In this document: piece after piece, positions 12,688-24,439 of the stretch
Layout of the letters: each line of letters begins with the position of its first letter
Position numbering within the stretch: position 1 is the stretch's first letter
Assembly (NCBI GenBank): GCA_023375785.1
Contig: SZWC01001183.1
Location: forward strand, 23,692-87,691
Source: Penium margaritaceum
Lineage: Eukaryota; Streptophyta; Zygnematophyceae; Desmidiales; Peniaceae
Reading direction: 5' to 3'
Length of the DNA: 64,000 bases
Translations under genes and position numbers: made by a program
The notes under the pieces: generated by a model
Database searches by the model: none
What the model was told of the DNA's origin: nothing
What the model saw: the letters and a program-made list of their open reading frames with translations, nothing else

Positions 12688-13239
12688 TAGGTCACAAGCC
12701 TAAGATGGTTGTGAAGGAAACAAAGGGACGGCCAACGAGATCCGTGTGGTGGACCGCGGGAACTGTGGCTGCCGGTGGCTGTGTGGCGAGTGATGGGGCA
12801 CCGAATGGTCCTTAAGATATCCCCAAAGACCACGCAGCAGGCCCAGAGGGTTTGAGGCTTTTTTTGGTCCATGCGGTGGCTATTGGAGGGCGGAATCACC
12901 CTTCTAGGCACTCCAAGGGCCACCCAAAACGAGGGTGGCCGTCCAGTTGGGGTACGAACGGGCAAGGGAAAGGCTGGTAGGGCTGGTTCCACGTATCCCA
13001 GCTGTTCTCCCAACATTTTCCTGGAGCTTAGGGCTCTCGTCCAAAACTGGGCCCAAAGTGGGCCTGGTTTGAAATTCTCTTAGCCAGCAAGGGCATTGTA
13101 TAACCACTACCAGCATCTCCAGGAGTGAGGATGTCAAATGCCAGGGATGTTGTAGCTGGTGGTAGGGTCGATGGAACTCAGGAAGGCGAAGGCAGTGACC
13201 CACCGACGGTGACCCTCACGGTCGCCGTCATAGCTCAAT

Positions 13240-14500
13240 TGAGCCTGGGGTCTAAGGATCTGTCCTTGCTGCAGCTGGGAACATGAGACTTCCTTGCATG
13301 GAAGGATCTACTTCTAGACTGGTCTGTCAAGCATGGTCCAGTGACCTACTACCTCCAGCCACCACCGAATACAGCCGATGCACATACCCTCCTTCATTCC
13401 TTCAATGCACTTTGACATGCACTCCTTGACGCGCATTCATGTACCCTGCAAGAGTACCACTTTGGAGGCAAAGGAGCTGGCCTGGCTGATTCCCGCACAG
13501 GAGATCCCCGACCATATAAGGCATGGCAGCACCTGAACACCCATGAGGAGGAGTAGGGCATAACGCTCGTCGTGACACTACAAGAAATTCTGCACAATCT
13601 CTATCCCAACCCCGGAGCACCGGTAGCTGACTACTGGGATGAGGTCATGGACATTCGACAGTGTCTGCTGGGCCTCACCACAGCACACTCCATTCTGGAG
13701 TGGATGTTGTGCTGTTGGATCTGGGCAAGCAATATGAAGACTTATGCCGCCACGTCTTCCGCCGCTATGTGGTGGAAACGATTGAGAGCCTGGACATTTC
13801 AGTCATCTTCACTCTACCGTATGACTAGGAAGACATTCTCAAGGGTGAAGATCACGATGCAGTCAAAGCCACCCCAGCTGCCTGTCTACACCAGAGCTGC
13901 TCAGCTGTTGTAGTACCTTCCACCCATTTGATCCACATGCAGACTGGGAGCAGTGGTGCAGGAGAAAGAGGCAGGGGCGGTGGGGCCCAAGGGGGTGGTT
14001 GCGGAGTCCAATGGTGCAGCTTCGGCAACCAGGTAGGATACTTCTGGCATAGGTGTTCCAGACTACAGTGGAAGATGATGGACAGACAGAAGCAGTTGTA
14101 GCAGCCGTAGTAGCATCAGTGACAACAGCCACAGCAGCAGCATCAGCGACAGTAGCGCTACTGGCAGCCACTACAACAGTAGCAATGTCAGTGGTCTCCA
14201 CAGCATCAGCTTTAATCACACTTCTTGATAACCGTGTGGGATTGGCCACGAAGTAAAGGAACCAGTGACGGTCTGCCAGTTGTGACAGCTTTTGGTGCTG
14301 CAACAGTAGGGTCGTCGATGGAGCAGCCCTTTTTCCCATCATTGGCAGTGGCGCCACCTGTTCATCATGTTCCATACTCTGCACCACCCTTCCCGAGTGT
14401 TTCTGTCTCTGCGTGTATGCAGAGACGGCGCAAGAACAACAGCCAGCTGCTCCACCACCCAGGTTTGGCTGGACGGCTCTGCTGGAGGCTTAGCTTCCTG
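13240..14500 (+). pseudogene. copia-A gag remnant
   Basis: Copia-type gag (capsid-like) region. Tryptophan-containing blocks at 13280-13340 and LADSRTGDPRPYKAWQHL near 13480-13530 fit the UBN2-like gag domain, followed by an acidic-to-basic stretch to about 13910. 14090-14215 is a CAG/GTA-rich low-complexity tract, giving Ala/Val/Gln runs according to frame. A Pro/Ser-rich tail follows. Identification rests on position after the primer site and general composition, with a broken frame. Confidence 0.6.
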
Positions 14501-14814
14501 AGACAACTGCCACGAATCATTTAGCTACTCCACCCCCACCTTTGGGCCAGAGGCTAGGAAACACTCATGTCACCACGGGCCATTCTCTTCCCATGCATGA
14601 GTGTCTGTTTGACACGGCAACATTGCTCCATATGTCCCACACATCGTCAGTTGTTTGTTGCACTACATGTAGCGCATGATGTGGAAGGTGTGTGATCCGG
14701 ATCTGGGGATATCCTTCATGTTGAGGGTGTGGGCACAATTGCATTGAAAGTGTCAGAAGGTGTGCTATGTCTGCCAGGCATATCTGCCGCGTTTAGAAGT
14801 CAACCTGTTGTCTG

Positions 14815-14919
14815 GTGGACAGATGGACAAGCAAGCTAATATGTCAGCTTGCTTGTCCATCTGTCCACCATGCCAGGCTTCAAGCTAACATGTCAGCTTG
14901 CTTGTCCATCTGTCCACCA
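14815..14919 (+). repeat. perfect 23-bp inverted repeat plus 39-bp direct duplication
   Basis: The 23-base arm 14815-14837 (GTGGACAGATGG...) is exactly complementary to 14846-14868, with an 8-base loop. The right part (14832-14870) is then repeated in direct orientation at 14881-14919 with one mismatch. It lies between the gag and integrase parts of copia-A. Confidence 0.95.
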
Positions 14920-15060
14920 CGCAGGAGCAAAGATGCATGCTCTATGATGCTTCAAGTGCACTGCTGGCTGATGGGCCCTTGCATGTTGACATGTTGTACC
15001 AACTTATCCTGTTTCCTCTTGTCCACACAAACTCTCAACGACCGCGGATGCATATCATGA

Positions 15061-15900
15061 CCAACACAAAGCGCACTGAGCTCCTTCATCGCAGACTGAC
15101 ACACATCAACACAGATGCCATCACAGACATGTTGAAGCATGCCTCTGCCCATGGCATCCACCCAACGGACTGTGCACATGGTCTCAAGGATTGGGCTTGT
15201 CTGGAATGCCATGAAGGCAAAGCACACAGACAGAATTTCCCCTAGTCCTCAACTGACAGCACGACACCCCTTGCCTTAGTACATGCAAATATCATAGGAC
15301 CAATGCCTCTGCCTTCTCTACAGTATAGATCACTTTATTTCTTGATCCTCACACATGATTAGAGTCGTTCGAATTGGGCCTTCTTGCTGAAGACCAAGGC
15401 AAATTCCCAGAGAGCCATCATTGAATGGATGATGGCTAGCCAAATGACAGACAAGGTGTAACCTGCTAGTACTGCGCAAAAACAGAGGAGGGGAGTTTCT
15501 TGGCACACTGACAGCCAAACTCAAAGCCAAAGGGATTGGAGAGCATATCATGGCCTCCTAAATACCACAAAATAATGGTGTTGCTGAATGGTGGTACCGC
15601 ATTCTGGGTGATGCACTTTGCACACTTCTCCTTTAATCAGGTTTGTCCTTCAGCTTCTGGGAGGAAGCTGTCAAGTATGTCACCTGGGTGTGGAACCGCG
15701 TACCACAAGGTCTACTGTCATAGGATGTGTCACCCTGGGAGCGCTGGTTTAAGGAGAAAGCTGACCTCAAAACAGCACGGGTCCTGGAAACCATGGCCTG
15801 TGTCTAGTTTCCCCAACCTCAGCATGAGAACAAACTTATTCCTCGTGGTCTGTCTTTGTTGGGGTTTCCGATGTCTCAAAGGCATGGAATTTTTTAGACC
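15061..15900 (+). pseudogene. copia-A GAG-pre-integrase and integrase remnant
   Basis: The block LLHRRLTHINTDAITDMLKH (15080-15140), followed by ACLECHEGKAHRQNFP (15195-15240), is the GAG-pre-integrase zinc-binding signature of copia elements. Decayed integrase core follows (15540-15600 resembles the usual PQQNGVAE region) and runs into a variable linker before RT. Confidence 0.8.
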
Positions 15901-16230
15901 CCACGCACCATGCCATTTGTGGAGAGTCATACATGTCTTTCTTGGAGCACATGTCGAACAAGGAATTCCAAATACTCCAGCAAGTTCCACCTGTCATGTC
16001 CTCAGCACTACCATAGGTATGTGAGTGTACCTGTGTTTACTACCACTATAGCACCATAGGTGGTCGGAGAAGGTCCACTGGATAATGATACAGTGACGCC
16101 TTCACCTCTGCCAATGGACATTCTCACGCCCACAGACCTTGCCAGCTTGGACTCATGTACCACGTCCTCCCCACCAAGGCTTGATCCAACTTAGGGACGT
16201 GCCAATGCTAGGGTAACACAGACACCGGCT

Positions 16231-17079
16231 GTGGAACCCATACAGAGATCGCTGAGCTCATTACCCCGGGTGGACTACAGACAGTTCTATCACATAGTTG
16301 GAGTGAAAACTGAAAAAACCTCACTGAAGGAACCCTTGTTGCTACTCCAGGCAAGGGGGATTCCCGATGCTGCTGATTGGGAGAAAGCCATGGTCGTTGA
16401 GCTAAACGTACATCTAGATCATGGAGTTTGCAAGCTTGTGAACTTGCCACCAGGAAGAAATGCAATAGATGTCAAATGGGTGTCCAAACTGAAACATGAT
16501 CTGGCCGGTCTAATTGAAAAGTACAAGGCCAGAATGGTGACTAAAGGGTTTCACCAAATACCTGGACAGGACTTCACTAACACCTATGCCCTTGTTGGGA
16601 AACATGGAACAAGTCGTGTTTTGCTGGTCATTGTGGCAAAGGAGGACTGGGACATCCATCAAATGGATGTGGAACATGTCTTTCACAACTGTCCTCTTGA
16701 AGAGGAACTGTACGTCAAGCAACCAAAAGGATTTCATGATGGCATTGATTGGTTGTGGCTGCTACTGAAGGCTTTGTATGGTCTCAAACAGGCCCCAAGG
16801 TGCTGGAATAATGAAATCCAGTGTACACTTGAACTTGGAGGATTTGCGAAGAGTCTCTGTGACCCATCCTCATTTCTGCAATGGGAGGGTAGTGCACTAG
16901 TTGCGTTGCTTGTCTATGTGGATGATTTATTGGTCTTGTCTCCCTCGTCCGACCCCATTGCACAGACAAAGACACTACTCTCATCACACTATAGAATGAC
17001 AGATCTGGGTGAAGCACAAAACTTTCTAGGCATGACCATTACCAGAAACAGACCAGCATGCACTCTCACTCTACACTAA
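16231..17079 (+). pseudogene. copia-A reverse transcriptase (RVT_2) region
   Basis: An open stretch of 282 codons. In order: DWEKAM start block, KWVSKLKHD, YKARMVTKGF, WDIHQMDVEHVF, EEELYVKQPKGF, LLKALYGLKQAPRCWN, the catalytic VYVDDLL box (about 16912-16932) and MTDLGEAQNFLGM near the end. This is the full motif order of copia-type RT, which copies the element RNA into DNA. It is the best preserved coding part of the element, but the element around it is dead. Confidence 0.92.
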
Positions 17080-17389
17080 GGACTGTTCATTGCACATCTC
17101 ACCACACTCTTCCAACATTTGGTACAACATCTGCCGGTCCAGCATTCGCCCATGAGCCCAGATGTCTATGCCCATCTGCTAGATGCATGGAAAACCAATT
17201 ACAGACCAACTACTGACCCCACCTTGTACCGACAAATCACTGTTAGCCTGTCATAGGTAGCATCCAGAACGCAACCGGACATTGCATGCTCAATCAATGT
17301 GCTTGTCCAGTTCAGCCAGCAACCATGTAGTATGTACCATAAAGTATTGCTCAAACTGCTGTGTTATGTGTTGAACACGGCTGAGCTTG

Positions 17390-17879
17390 GGTTGCTTTGG
17401 CTGCATTCCAACTGCTCGATGGCTACTGCGATGGTGATTATGCTCGTGATCGTACTGCACGCAATCGTGTTTGGATGTGGGGCACTGTTGTTTCATGGTG
17501 TAGTGTAAAACAGTCATGTTTGGCACGCAGTGTTGCTGAAGCAGAGTACATGACAGTGGAGGAGGCAACATGTGAGGGAATTTGGCTTGCGCGTCTGTTG
17601 CAAGAGCTGGGTCTGGATGTTCCTGCAGTGTCATTGCACATTGACAGCTCTGCTACCGGCCGCATTGTTTTGTTGCATCCACACACTAAGCACATCAACG
17701 GCAAACATCACTTCGTGCAACAAGTCATTGAAGCCAGTGTTGTCCTAGTGTATGCCATCAGTGTAGAGGTGCAGTTGGCTGAATTTCTCACTAAATCTCT
17801 GCACGCTCCATATCTGCTCTTCCAACTGCATCAACTGGGCTGCGCACCTGCCGAACTCCCTTCCAAGGGGACGTGTTAA
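17390..17879 (+). pseudogene. copia-A RNase H region
   Basis: Matches the copia RNase H end: SVAEAEYMTVEEATCEGIWL, then LLQELGLDVP, IDSSATGRI, TKHINGKHHFVQQ and LAEFLTKSLHAP. It finishes KGTC, with the stop codon overlapping the first bases of the 3' LTR (17874). The purine-rich AAGGGGACG just before the LTR is the plus-strand primer tract. Confidence 0.9.
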
Positions 17880-18388
17880 TTCTCTGTGCATATTTCCTCT
17901 TGTGGTGGTGAGTGGACAGGGCACGCTGGTCCAGTGAGTGGAGAAGATACACCATGAGTGTGAGAAATTCCAGCGAGTCACCTTGTCATCGACTGGGATG
18001 TGCCCCGACATACTCGTCTCCACCCTGGCCACGTGACCCACAATGCCTCCCTACTAGAGGCCATTTTTGAATACTTTGTATTGGAAAAAATTTCTCCTCT
18101 TAATTCTTTAAGACCTAGAACAGTCCCCCTTTCTGAAGGGTGGTTAGAACTTTTGTAGGTCTGTTTATGATGTGACCTACTGTTATGTTAATTGTGCTTT
18201 CTGGGTTTGGCAAACCCAGTTGAGGATCATGCGAGGGCTTTGCCCTTGCACCTCAAACTGCGCCGGTGAGCCTCGCTCTCCAGCCGCTGGGTGAGGCCAG
18301 ACTAGCAAGCCTCACCCATAAGAGGAGGCACTCCCCTTACTCCGTTTGACCTGAAACAAGTTTCAGATTGATTCTAGAACTTGTCTGA
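17874..18388 (+). repeat. 3' LTR of copia-A
   Basis: Starts TGTTAATTC after the purine tract and ends ...TTGTCTGA, followed by target-duplication bases TGGTA. It is colinear with 12148-12675, with several small length differences. Confidence 0.88.
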
Positions 18389-20150
18389 TGGTACTCCTCC
18401 CTTCTGAAGAGCGGGAGCTATCTCCATGTTCAGCAGTGAGGAGATTGCTTCACTCAGTAAGACCTTACAAAGTAACTAGAACTTATTTGTGCCATCTTTG
18501 ATGCCCGATGGCTGAATTGTGTCAACATCCCCACCTATCTTACACTAAAGAAAATTCGTGTTTGTATCCATCTTCTTGATCTCCTAGTCATGATAAGCCA
18601 CCAAACTGAGGAGACAATGACCAGTGGTGTAACAGAGAACAGGTGCAAAGGTCCCACTGAAGGTGACTCGACACCTTCTTCCGGTCAACTGAGCCATCAG
18701 GATTCAATTTGCGCAAATAAAATAGTGTGAAGAGACGGCCTTTTGACTAGCTAGGAGATACATCGGCTCTTAGAAACAGTTATTGTGGATTTTGGCAATT
18801 TCTCTTGCATGGAAGTATCCCAATGCGAAGGCTCAGTAGCCCCACGAGGGAGAAAGACCGCTAGTAGAATATCAGGCCACGCACTAGCCAGAGACAGAGA
18901 AGTCGATGGAATCATGAAATTCCTTAGCAACAAGTGAGTATCTGAGCATGGTGCTCAAATGGAAGGAAAAAAATTCCAAGGGTATCAGAGGTCCTAGTAG
19001 GTATACAAAGGATGAATTACAAGGGGTCACCAGAAAATTTACTATTGTGAGGGGACAAAGGTAAGATTATCCCTCAAGAAGTGCAAGGCTCAGGAGAGGG
19101 CAGTACAGAGGCATCTAGCTTAAAGAATAGTTTGATAGTGGGGGTAGGGAAGGAGTCAATAAGAGAGGAAGGTATACCAAACATGACATTCCTGGTGCAA
19201 CTGAGCTTCCATGAGAGGTGGTGACAGAGAAGGGGGTGATGGGCTGATGGGTGGCTGGAGGATATGCTCAAAAGATTGTGAGATGGGTGGGAGAGCCTTT
19301 TCAGGTGAAAAATCTGAGGGAGAAGTCCTGTCATGGACAAGGGAAGATACAGGTGATGACGCAGAGGACGAAGCTTCATTACGCACAAAAAATTCAGATG
19401 ACTCAGGCATGAAAGGAATCACTGGAGCTGAAGTGCCATGATAAAAGGAACAGACTGGTAAAGGTTCTCCCCTATCCAATAGAGCGGGATTAAGGAAAAG
19501 GAAGAAGCAAGACGGTTTTGAAGAAGATATTGAAAAAGTTTGTATTCCACGGCTAAAAAGTATGACGACAAGCCGGGTCCCAAAAATGCCAAGGCTTGGA
19601 CCTAGCCAACACACTAAGGAAGAGAACATCCCACACAACCAAAGAAGTGCCAGAAAGAGTGATAACAGTGTTGGCCCATCAATGCTCAAAAGGTCTCATA
19701 CAACAAAGGAGAGGGTGGTGGCGGTCACAGTTACAAATCCGATTCGTGTGGAACATGGCATAAGCAATGAAGAGGGGGGGAGAGACCAGACTTGAGGAGA
19801 AGAGAAAAGATACCACCGGCAAGAGTACGATTTCAGCATTCAGAGGTACTGCCCTCCTAGGGTGTGCACAAAGCAGAGGGCATCATACGCAACCCCTTAC
19901 ATAGAAAAACATTGAGCAGTTGGGTCCAGAAACTTTCTGCCCCGGTCCGACTGAAGGCATGAAGCTTGCGCTGGCATTTGTAGTCGATCTCAGGCAGCCA
20001 AAAACATCACAAAAAAATCATTTATGATGTAGCACAGAGATATAAAAAACCAACAAACGGGTGGTGGCCTTGCCTTTTTCCCTGACCACCTTGGTGGCCA
20101 TCGCGACCGCAGCCGCCACAACCACGACCAACGCCATGGGTGGCATCATA
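18389..20150 (-). mobile_element. copia-B, 5' half: gag tail, integrase end, linker, start of RT
   Basis: Read right to left. A Gly-rich gag-like tail occurs around 20150-20040. The end of integrase and a Ser/Pro-rich linker occupy about 19690-19150. The RT start follows: LNPDGSVDRKKV near 18690, EIKKMDTNTNFL near 18570, and NMEIAPALQKGG at about 18400, matching the usual AWNMKID...LLKGGF. The RT then stops at 18389 and resumes beyond copia-A below 12147. So copia-A landed inside the RT of this older, opposite-strand copia. The copy has many breaks. The left and right halves were assigned to one element by matching order and strand. Confidence 0.6.
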
Positions 20151-20164
20151 TTTCATTTATGACC

Positions 20165-21342
20165 AATCACCCTCTAAATGTACACTCATTTTCCAGGAAA
20201 TACACATACCCCACGTACACAGAATGGAAACTTCCAGGACAAACACGTACCCTACATACACAGTAAGGAACCTTCCCAAAAATCACGTTACTTGACCAGT
20301 ACCTACATACACTCACCACATACAACCCCCTCCCCTCACCCCTCCTCACATTCATGTGCACATCTGAGAATTATACACTTGTGTACCTTTAGCACCCATC
20401 TCCCCATACACTGCTCCCATGCACTCTCCACATACAACCCCCCTTCCCTCCCCTTCCTCCCACATTCACTTGTACATCTGCATCACAATGTTATACACTA
20501 GTGTACGTTTAGCACCCATATCCACATACACTCCTTCCATACACTCATCGCATACAACCTCTCCTCCTCCCCTCGCATTCACTTGTACATGTAAATCACA
20601 GGTGTACATTTAGCACCCATCACCCCATATAATCGCCCCATACACTCATCATATACCCCCCCCCCCCATGCCCCCACATTACCTTGCACATGTGGAACAC
20701 AACATTATACACTAGTGTCAACTTGTTATCCATATCCACATACACTCTCCCAATACACTCACAATGTACGAACCCCACCTCCCTCCCATACATTCAATCA
20801 CAGTTTTGAATCATAGTGTTGAACACTAGTGTACACTTAGCACCCATCTCTACATACACTCCCCCCGTATACTCACCACATGTAATCCCCCTTTCTCCTA
20901 GATTCACTCGCACCTCTGAATCACAGAATTATACACTAGAGTTCATTTAGCACCCATCACCCCATACACTCCCTCCATACACTCACCATATAGAACCCCC
21001 TCCCTCCCATCTCCCACATTCACTTACACACATGAAGCACAGCATTATACGCTAGTGCTCACTTGTTACCCATCTCCCTATACACAAGACCCATACACTG
21101 GTGTATAAACATGTGATTCACATGTGCAAGTGAATGTGGGGGACGGGGGGAGGGGGGCTTGTATATTGTGAGTGTATGGGGGGGGTCTATGGGACAATGG
21201 ATGCTAAATGTACACTTGTGTATAATGTTGTGATTCAGATGTTCGAGTGAATGCGGGGGGGGGGGGGGGGGGGGGGGGNNNNNNNNNNNNNNNNNNNNNN
21301 NNNNNNNNNNNNNNNNNNNNNNNNNNNNNNNNNNNNNNNNGT

Positions 21343-21374
<32 letters not shown>

Positions 21375-21545
21375 GTATGTGGTGAGTGTATGGGGGGAGT
21401 ACATGTGGATATGGATGCTCAACGTACACTAGTGTAAATGCTGTGATACAAGCTTACAAGTGAATGTGGGAGGGGGATGGAAGTGAAGCGTGGGAGAGGT
21501 GGTTGTATATGGTGAGTGTATGGAGGATGTACAGTGGAATGTGCA
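20165..21545. repeat. about 120-bp tandem satellite that switches strand near 21100
   Basis: Units contain, in order, TTATACACTAGTGTAC, TTTAGCACCCATC, CCATACACTC, a C-rich run and CACATTCACTTG. TTATACACT recurs at 20371, 20491, 20705 and about 20930 and 21045, i.e. every 115-120 bp with drift. From about 21100 onward the same words appear reverse-complemented (GTGAGTGTATGG, TGGATGCTAAATGTACAC) until about 21545. The homopolymer part varies in length and has become poly-G around the assembly gap. There is no coding potential; proline- or glycine-rich frames here are artefacts. Confidence 0.88.
21279..21340. other. assembly gap (62 N) inside poly-G
   Basis: Sixty-two N bases are flanked on the left by a long G run and on the right by G runs broken by one T. 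The true length of this G tract is unknown. Confidence 0.99.
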
Positions 21546-23449
21546 ACGGACAATAAGAAAAATGGCTTCTTGTGAAATGGCTTTGTGTTGGACGTCTTCC
21601 CTGGTTTTGGCAATACTTCAAATGTGCCATGAACAAAAAGGAAAGAAGTTCAATGTTGAGCATGCAAATGGAAGATAGAGAGGTGTCAAATGATTCACAA
21701 AAAGACAAGACAGTCAGGATCCTATGTTACCTCATACTCCTCCTCCACTTCCTCATCATGGATCAGCAGCCTAGCCATGTAAGGTGTCGTCGCATGCTTG
21801 CATTTCAAATAAAAAACCATCGTGAAACTGAATCAAGGCCATGAATTTGTTACCCCAGAATCTTCATCACAGACTCTTCCCCCCATGGGAGGATGTACTC
21901 CTAGGCTTGCAAAAACAATGTGCAAGTATTTTCCTTTACCTCCATGAACATTGGAAAAGAAGAGGCATGCGAATTTCATTGTCAGTGGGACTTTTGCTCG
22001 TAGCAAAAACAATGACTCTAATCTTGGTCCATTAGGGTACATACCCATGTGAGAGGACAAACACTGGTTGTTGATTAAGTCATCGGTGGTTAGACATACG
22101 GCATGTCTGAGGATGCCCAACTGGGAATTATAGAAAAGCAACTCGTGGAGGGAGGCCCTGACAGCTTGCATGGAGCAGAAGACGAGTATAATGTGAGGAA
22201 TATCGCGGGATTGAACTCAACCTCTCATATAATATAAGGGACAACCTACATTGTATTAGGGAAAATAATAGAAAACCTGTTTTACTTTCATTCACCAAAG
22301 ATTGACCAAAAATATATCAAATACACCAAAAAAGGTCGGTAATCACTGGGGTAGCAACAGCGTAGTAGCCATGAAGTAACGACAAGGTGGCAGTAGTAGG
22401 GAAACAATAATGGAGTTTTACATCAGTAGTAGGAGCACAAACGTTTCGCAACAGTGGCACAACAATCATGCAACAGTAGTAGTGTCATAAAACAGCAATA
22501 TCAAAGTGATTTAATGCTGTAGTGCATGGTAGTGACCGCCACAGATGACGTGGCTAACGCAAGAGTTGTGCACAGTTTCAGCAACACAAGATTGTATCAG
22601 CTGTGGATGATGCAAATGCAATAGTTGTGGTAGCTGTAGCCAAAATCACAGCTACAATTCAAGAGGTGACAATGTCATCCCCTCACTTGCACACTCCAAA
22701 AGTTATGTTGAAGGTGAGTAAGAAAAAGGGAGGAGAAGAGAAGCCAAAGGAGAGAATGCAAGAGGTCGTCCTCAAGGTCCCTCCTTGCTGATGCAAAAGT
22801 CATGTGCACTGACATCAATGTCCACTTCCTGATGTCAGCATGATGATTGTTCATATCATTAGAACCATAGCCAAAAAATCTATCAAGTCATAAATCTTTC
22901 CTATGCTCAAATTCCTAGAGAAATGCCGACGAATTGGCATTTTGTTGAAATTTGTTGGTCGGCCCAGAATGCGTTAGATGAGGCTTTGCACTGACAACGA
23001 GATCAGCTGATCCAGGAGTCTCCTTATCATAGTACCAGCCCACACTCACTGGTAGTAGCTGACCTCTAGAGACATCTGGATGATACATCACAGCAACATT
23101 TGCAATAGAATGACACACTTGAGGATGTAAAGGAGCCGATGTTGGCGCACTCGGGTACATCTTGACAACTGTCGTGGTTAGCAAGTGGAGGCACACCAAC
23201 GGCAGATCAGTAGTCCAATTCACATGTCTTTGCTTCACAACAGCAATTTCTTGACCAAGAGCAACACCCGTTTGGCGCCCTGATTGAGGATTCATTGAGG
23301 GTTTATTTGACATGATTTTGGTCTCAAACCACCTCTGATACGGTCCTATGCTAGACCAAATCACAACATACGAGCTTTGGTTCAGCCGCCATATCAACCT
23401 TCAGCCCACAATGAGGGAAAAAAATAGGGCTCCAATGTCTTCCCACAGG
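21546..23449. other. no identified gene; CAG/GTA-rich patch
   Basis: Two medium open frames lie on the minus strand (21833-22171, 112 codons; 22915-23397, 160 codons). Neither matches a family I know and neither has a clear start context. 22340-22500 is rich in GTAGTA/CAGTAG words, like the low-complexity part of the copia-A gag, and could be decayed gag of the copia pieces downstream. Confidence 0.4.
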
Positions 23450-24060
23450 GTCGCATGTGTGTCGTTTTGGACATGGCCTTGTGGTTGAAGGCCTGACCCT
23501 TGTAAGATCCTACTTGCCACCACGTTTTTTAGCCCCAATATTCCCTCTTCTTTGAGGCTGTCACTTACTGGGACCTTTCACACATTCTCTCTTTAGCTAG
23601 TGAGCATGCTCTCACTTGTGTCGATTCCTGAATAACGGGGGAGTTAAGGTCGTTGGATGGGTATCTCTGGACTCCTACATATGTCATTGGGCTACTATTC
23701 TACCATTTTCATCACAGGACGTGTGGCCTCACCTATCCCAGCAGTCACGCTTGCATATTTCCCTGCAATAGTTCCTATGGCTTCTCCTACGCCTGTGCCT
23801 ACCTCTACACCTGCCGCTTCTATTACACCTATGCTGACCATTCACGTGTGGCTTCCATTTCACTATTGTATGCCTTTGTGCTTGTGGCCGCAATACCTGC
23901 TTCCTTCCCCGAGCATTCGTATGCACCTACAGAATTATCTCCTTCTCCCAGCCCCACGCTAGCCTATGAGCCTGTGATCACCTTGTCTGTAACAATCATC
24001 ACCTGCTCCCTAGTACAAGGTAAGCACCTCGTTCACCTATGAGCCTCGTGGTTGTCTCTG
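23450..24060 (+). pseudogene. copia-C fragment: end of integrase and linker
   Basis: 23450-23560 reads with the copia integrase C-terminal pattern: a CVVLDMALWLKA stretch in place of CVFVGYAL..KGY, DPTCHHVF in place of DP..R+.F.S, and FFEAVTYW in place of VTFFE..PYF. A Ser/Pro/Thr-rich stretch follows to about 24050, as is usual between copia integrase and RT. Decayed. Whether it belongs to the same element as 28290-29520 is uncertain. Confidence 0.5.
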
Positions 24061-24439
24061 CCCATATTTCTATAGGGCTTAGTTGCCAGCTATCTTGGCT
24101 CCTAGACATCATCCTTGTTACAATGAGAGCGGTCATTTTGGCTTAAAGGCCTTCGGCCTCAATGTCCAGATGAATGTGAATAACTTGGTCCTCCCTGGAA
24201 CCCTAGAAGAGGATATCTGCATGGTATAGCAACTGGTAAGGCTGCACACAGATCCTAAGATCCGTGGGAACTACCCAAAAATCCCGATCAAAATCCGGAC
24301 CCAAGGATCCAAATGAACGATCTTCGATCTGGTCCATATCCCTGATTCCAGAACCGATTCCGTTGGAGGGGGGCCAGTTTAGTGATCTTTGCAAGAGAAT
24401 CAAATCATGTGTTTCATGGGAAATGATCATGTATTCTGG

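Larger units (their letters stand above)
12148..18388 (+). mobile_element. copia-A: Ty1/copia element with both LTRs, decayed
   Basis: A full-layout but broken copia of about 6.2 kb. Order: 5' LTR, Met-tRNA primer site, gag, protease region, GAG-pre-integrase, integrase, RT, RNase H, purine tract and 3' LTR. This is the canonical copia order, with integrase before RT. Target duplication: TGATA at 12143-12147 and TGGTA at 18389-18393 (one mismatch). It sits in opposite orientation inside copia-B. LTR divergence with several indels (roughly a fifth of positions by eye) makes it old, though younger than copia-B. Many breaks are present in gag to integrase; the RT region holds the longest open stretch. 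Confidence 0.9.

Noticed and set aside
13863-14387. 174-codon minus-strand Ala/Val-rich frame
   Set aside because: Arises from the CAG/GTA-rich low-complexity tract in the copia-A gag, read on the wrong strand.
19156-19689. 177-codon minus-strand frame as a membrane protein gene
   Set aside because: Its position, strand and Ser/Pro-rich second half fit the integrase-RT linker of copia-B.
21204-21432. Proline- and glycine-rich frames on both strands
   Set aside because: They are poly-C/poly-G and the N gap translated; no real coding.
20165-21545. CRISPR-like array of regular repeats
   Set aside because: The repeat is the whole unit of about 120 bp with drift and a strand flip, in a plant genome; no unique spacers of constant length.
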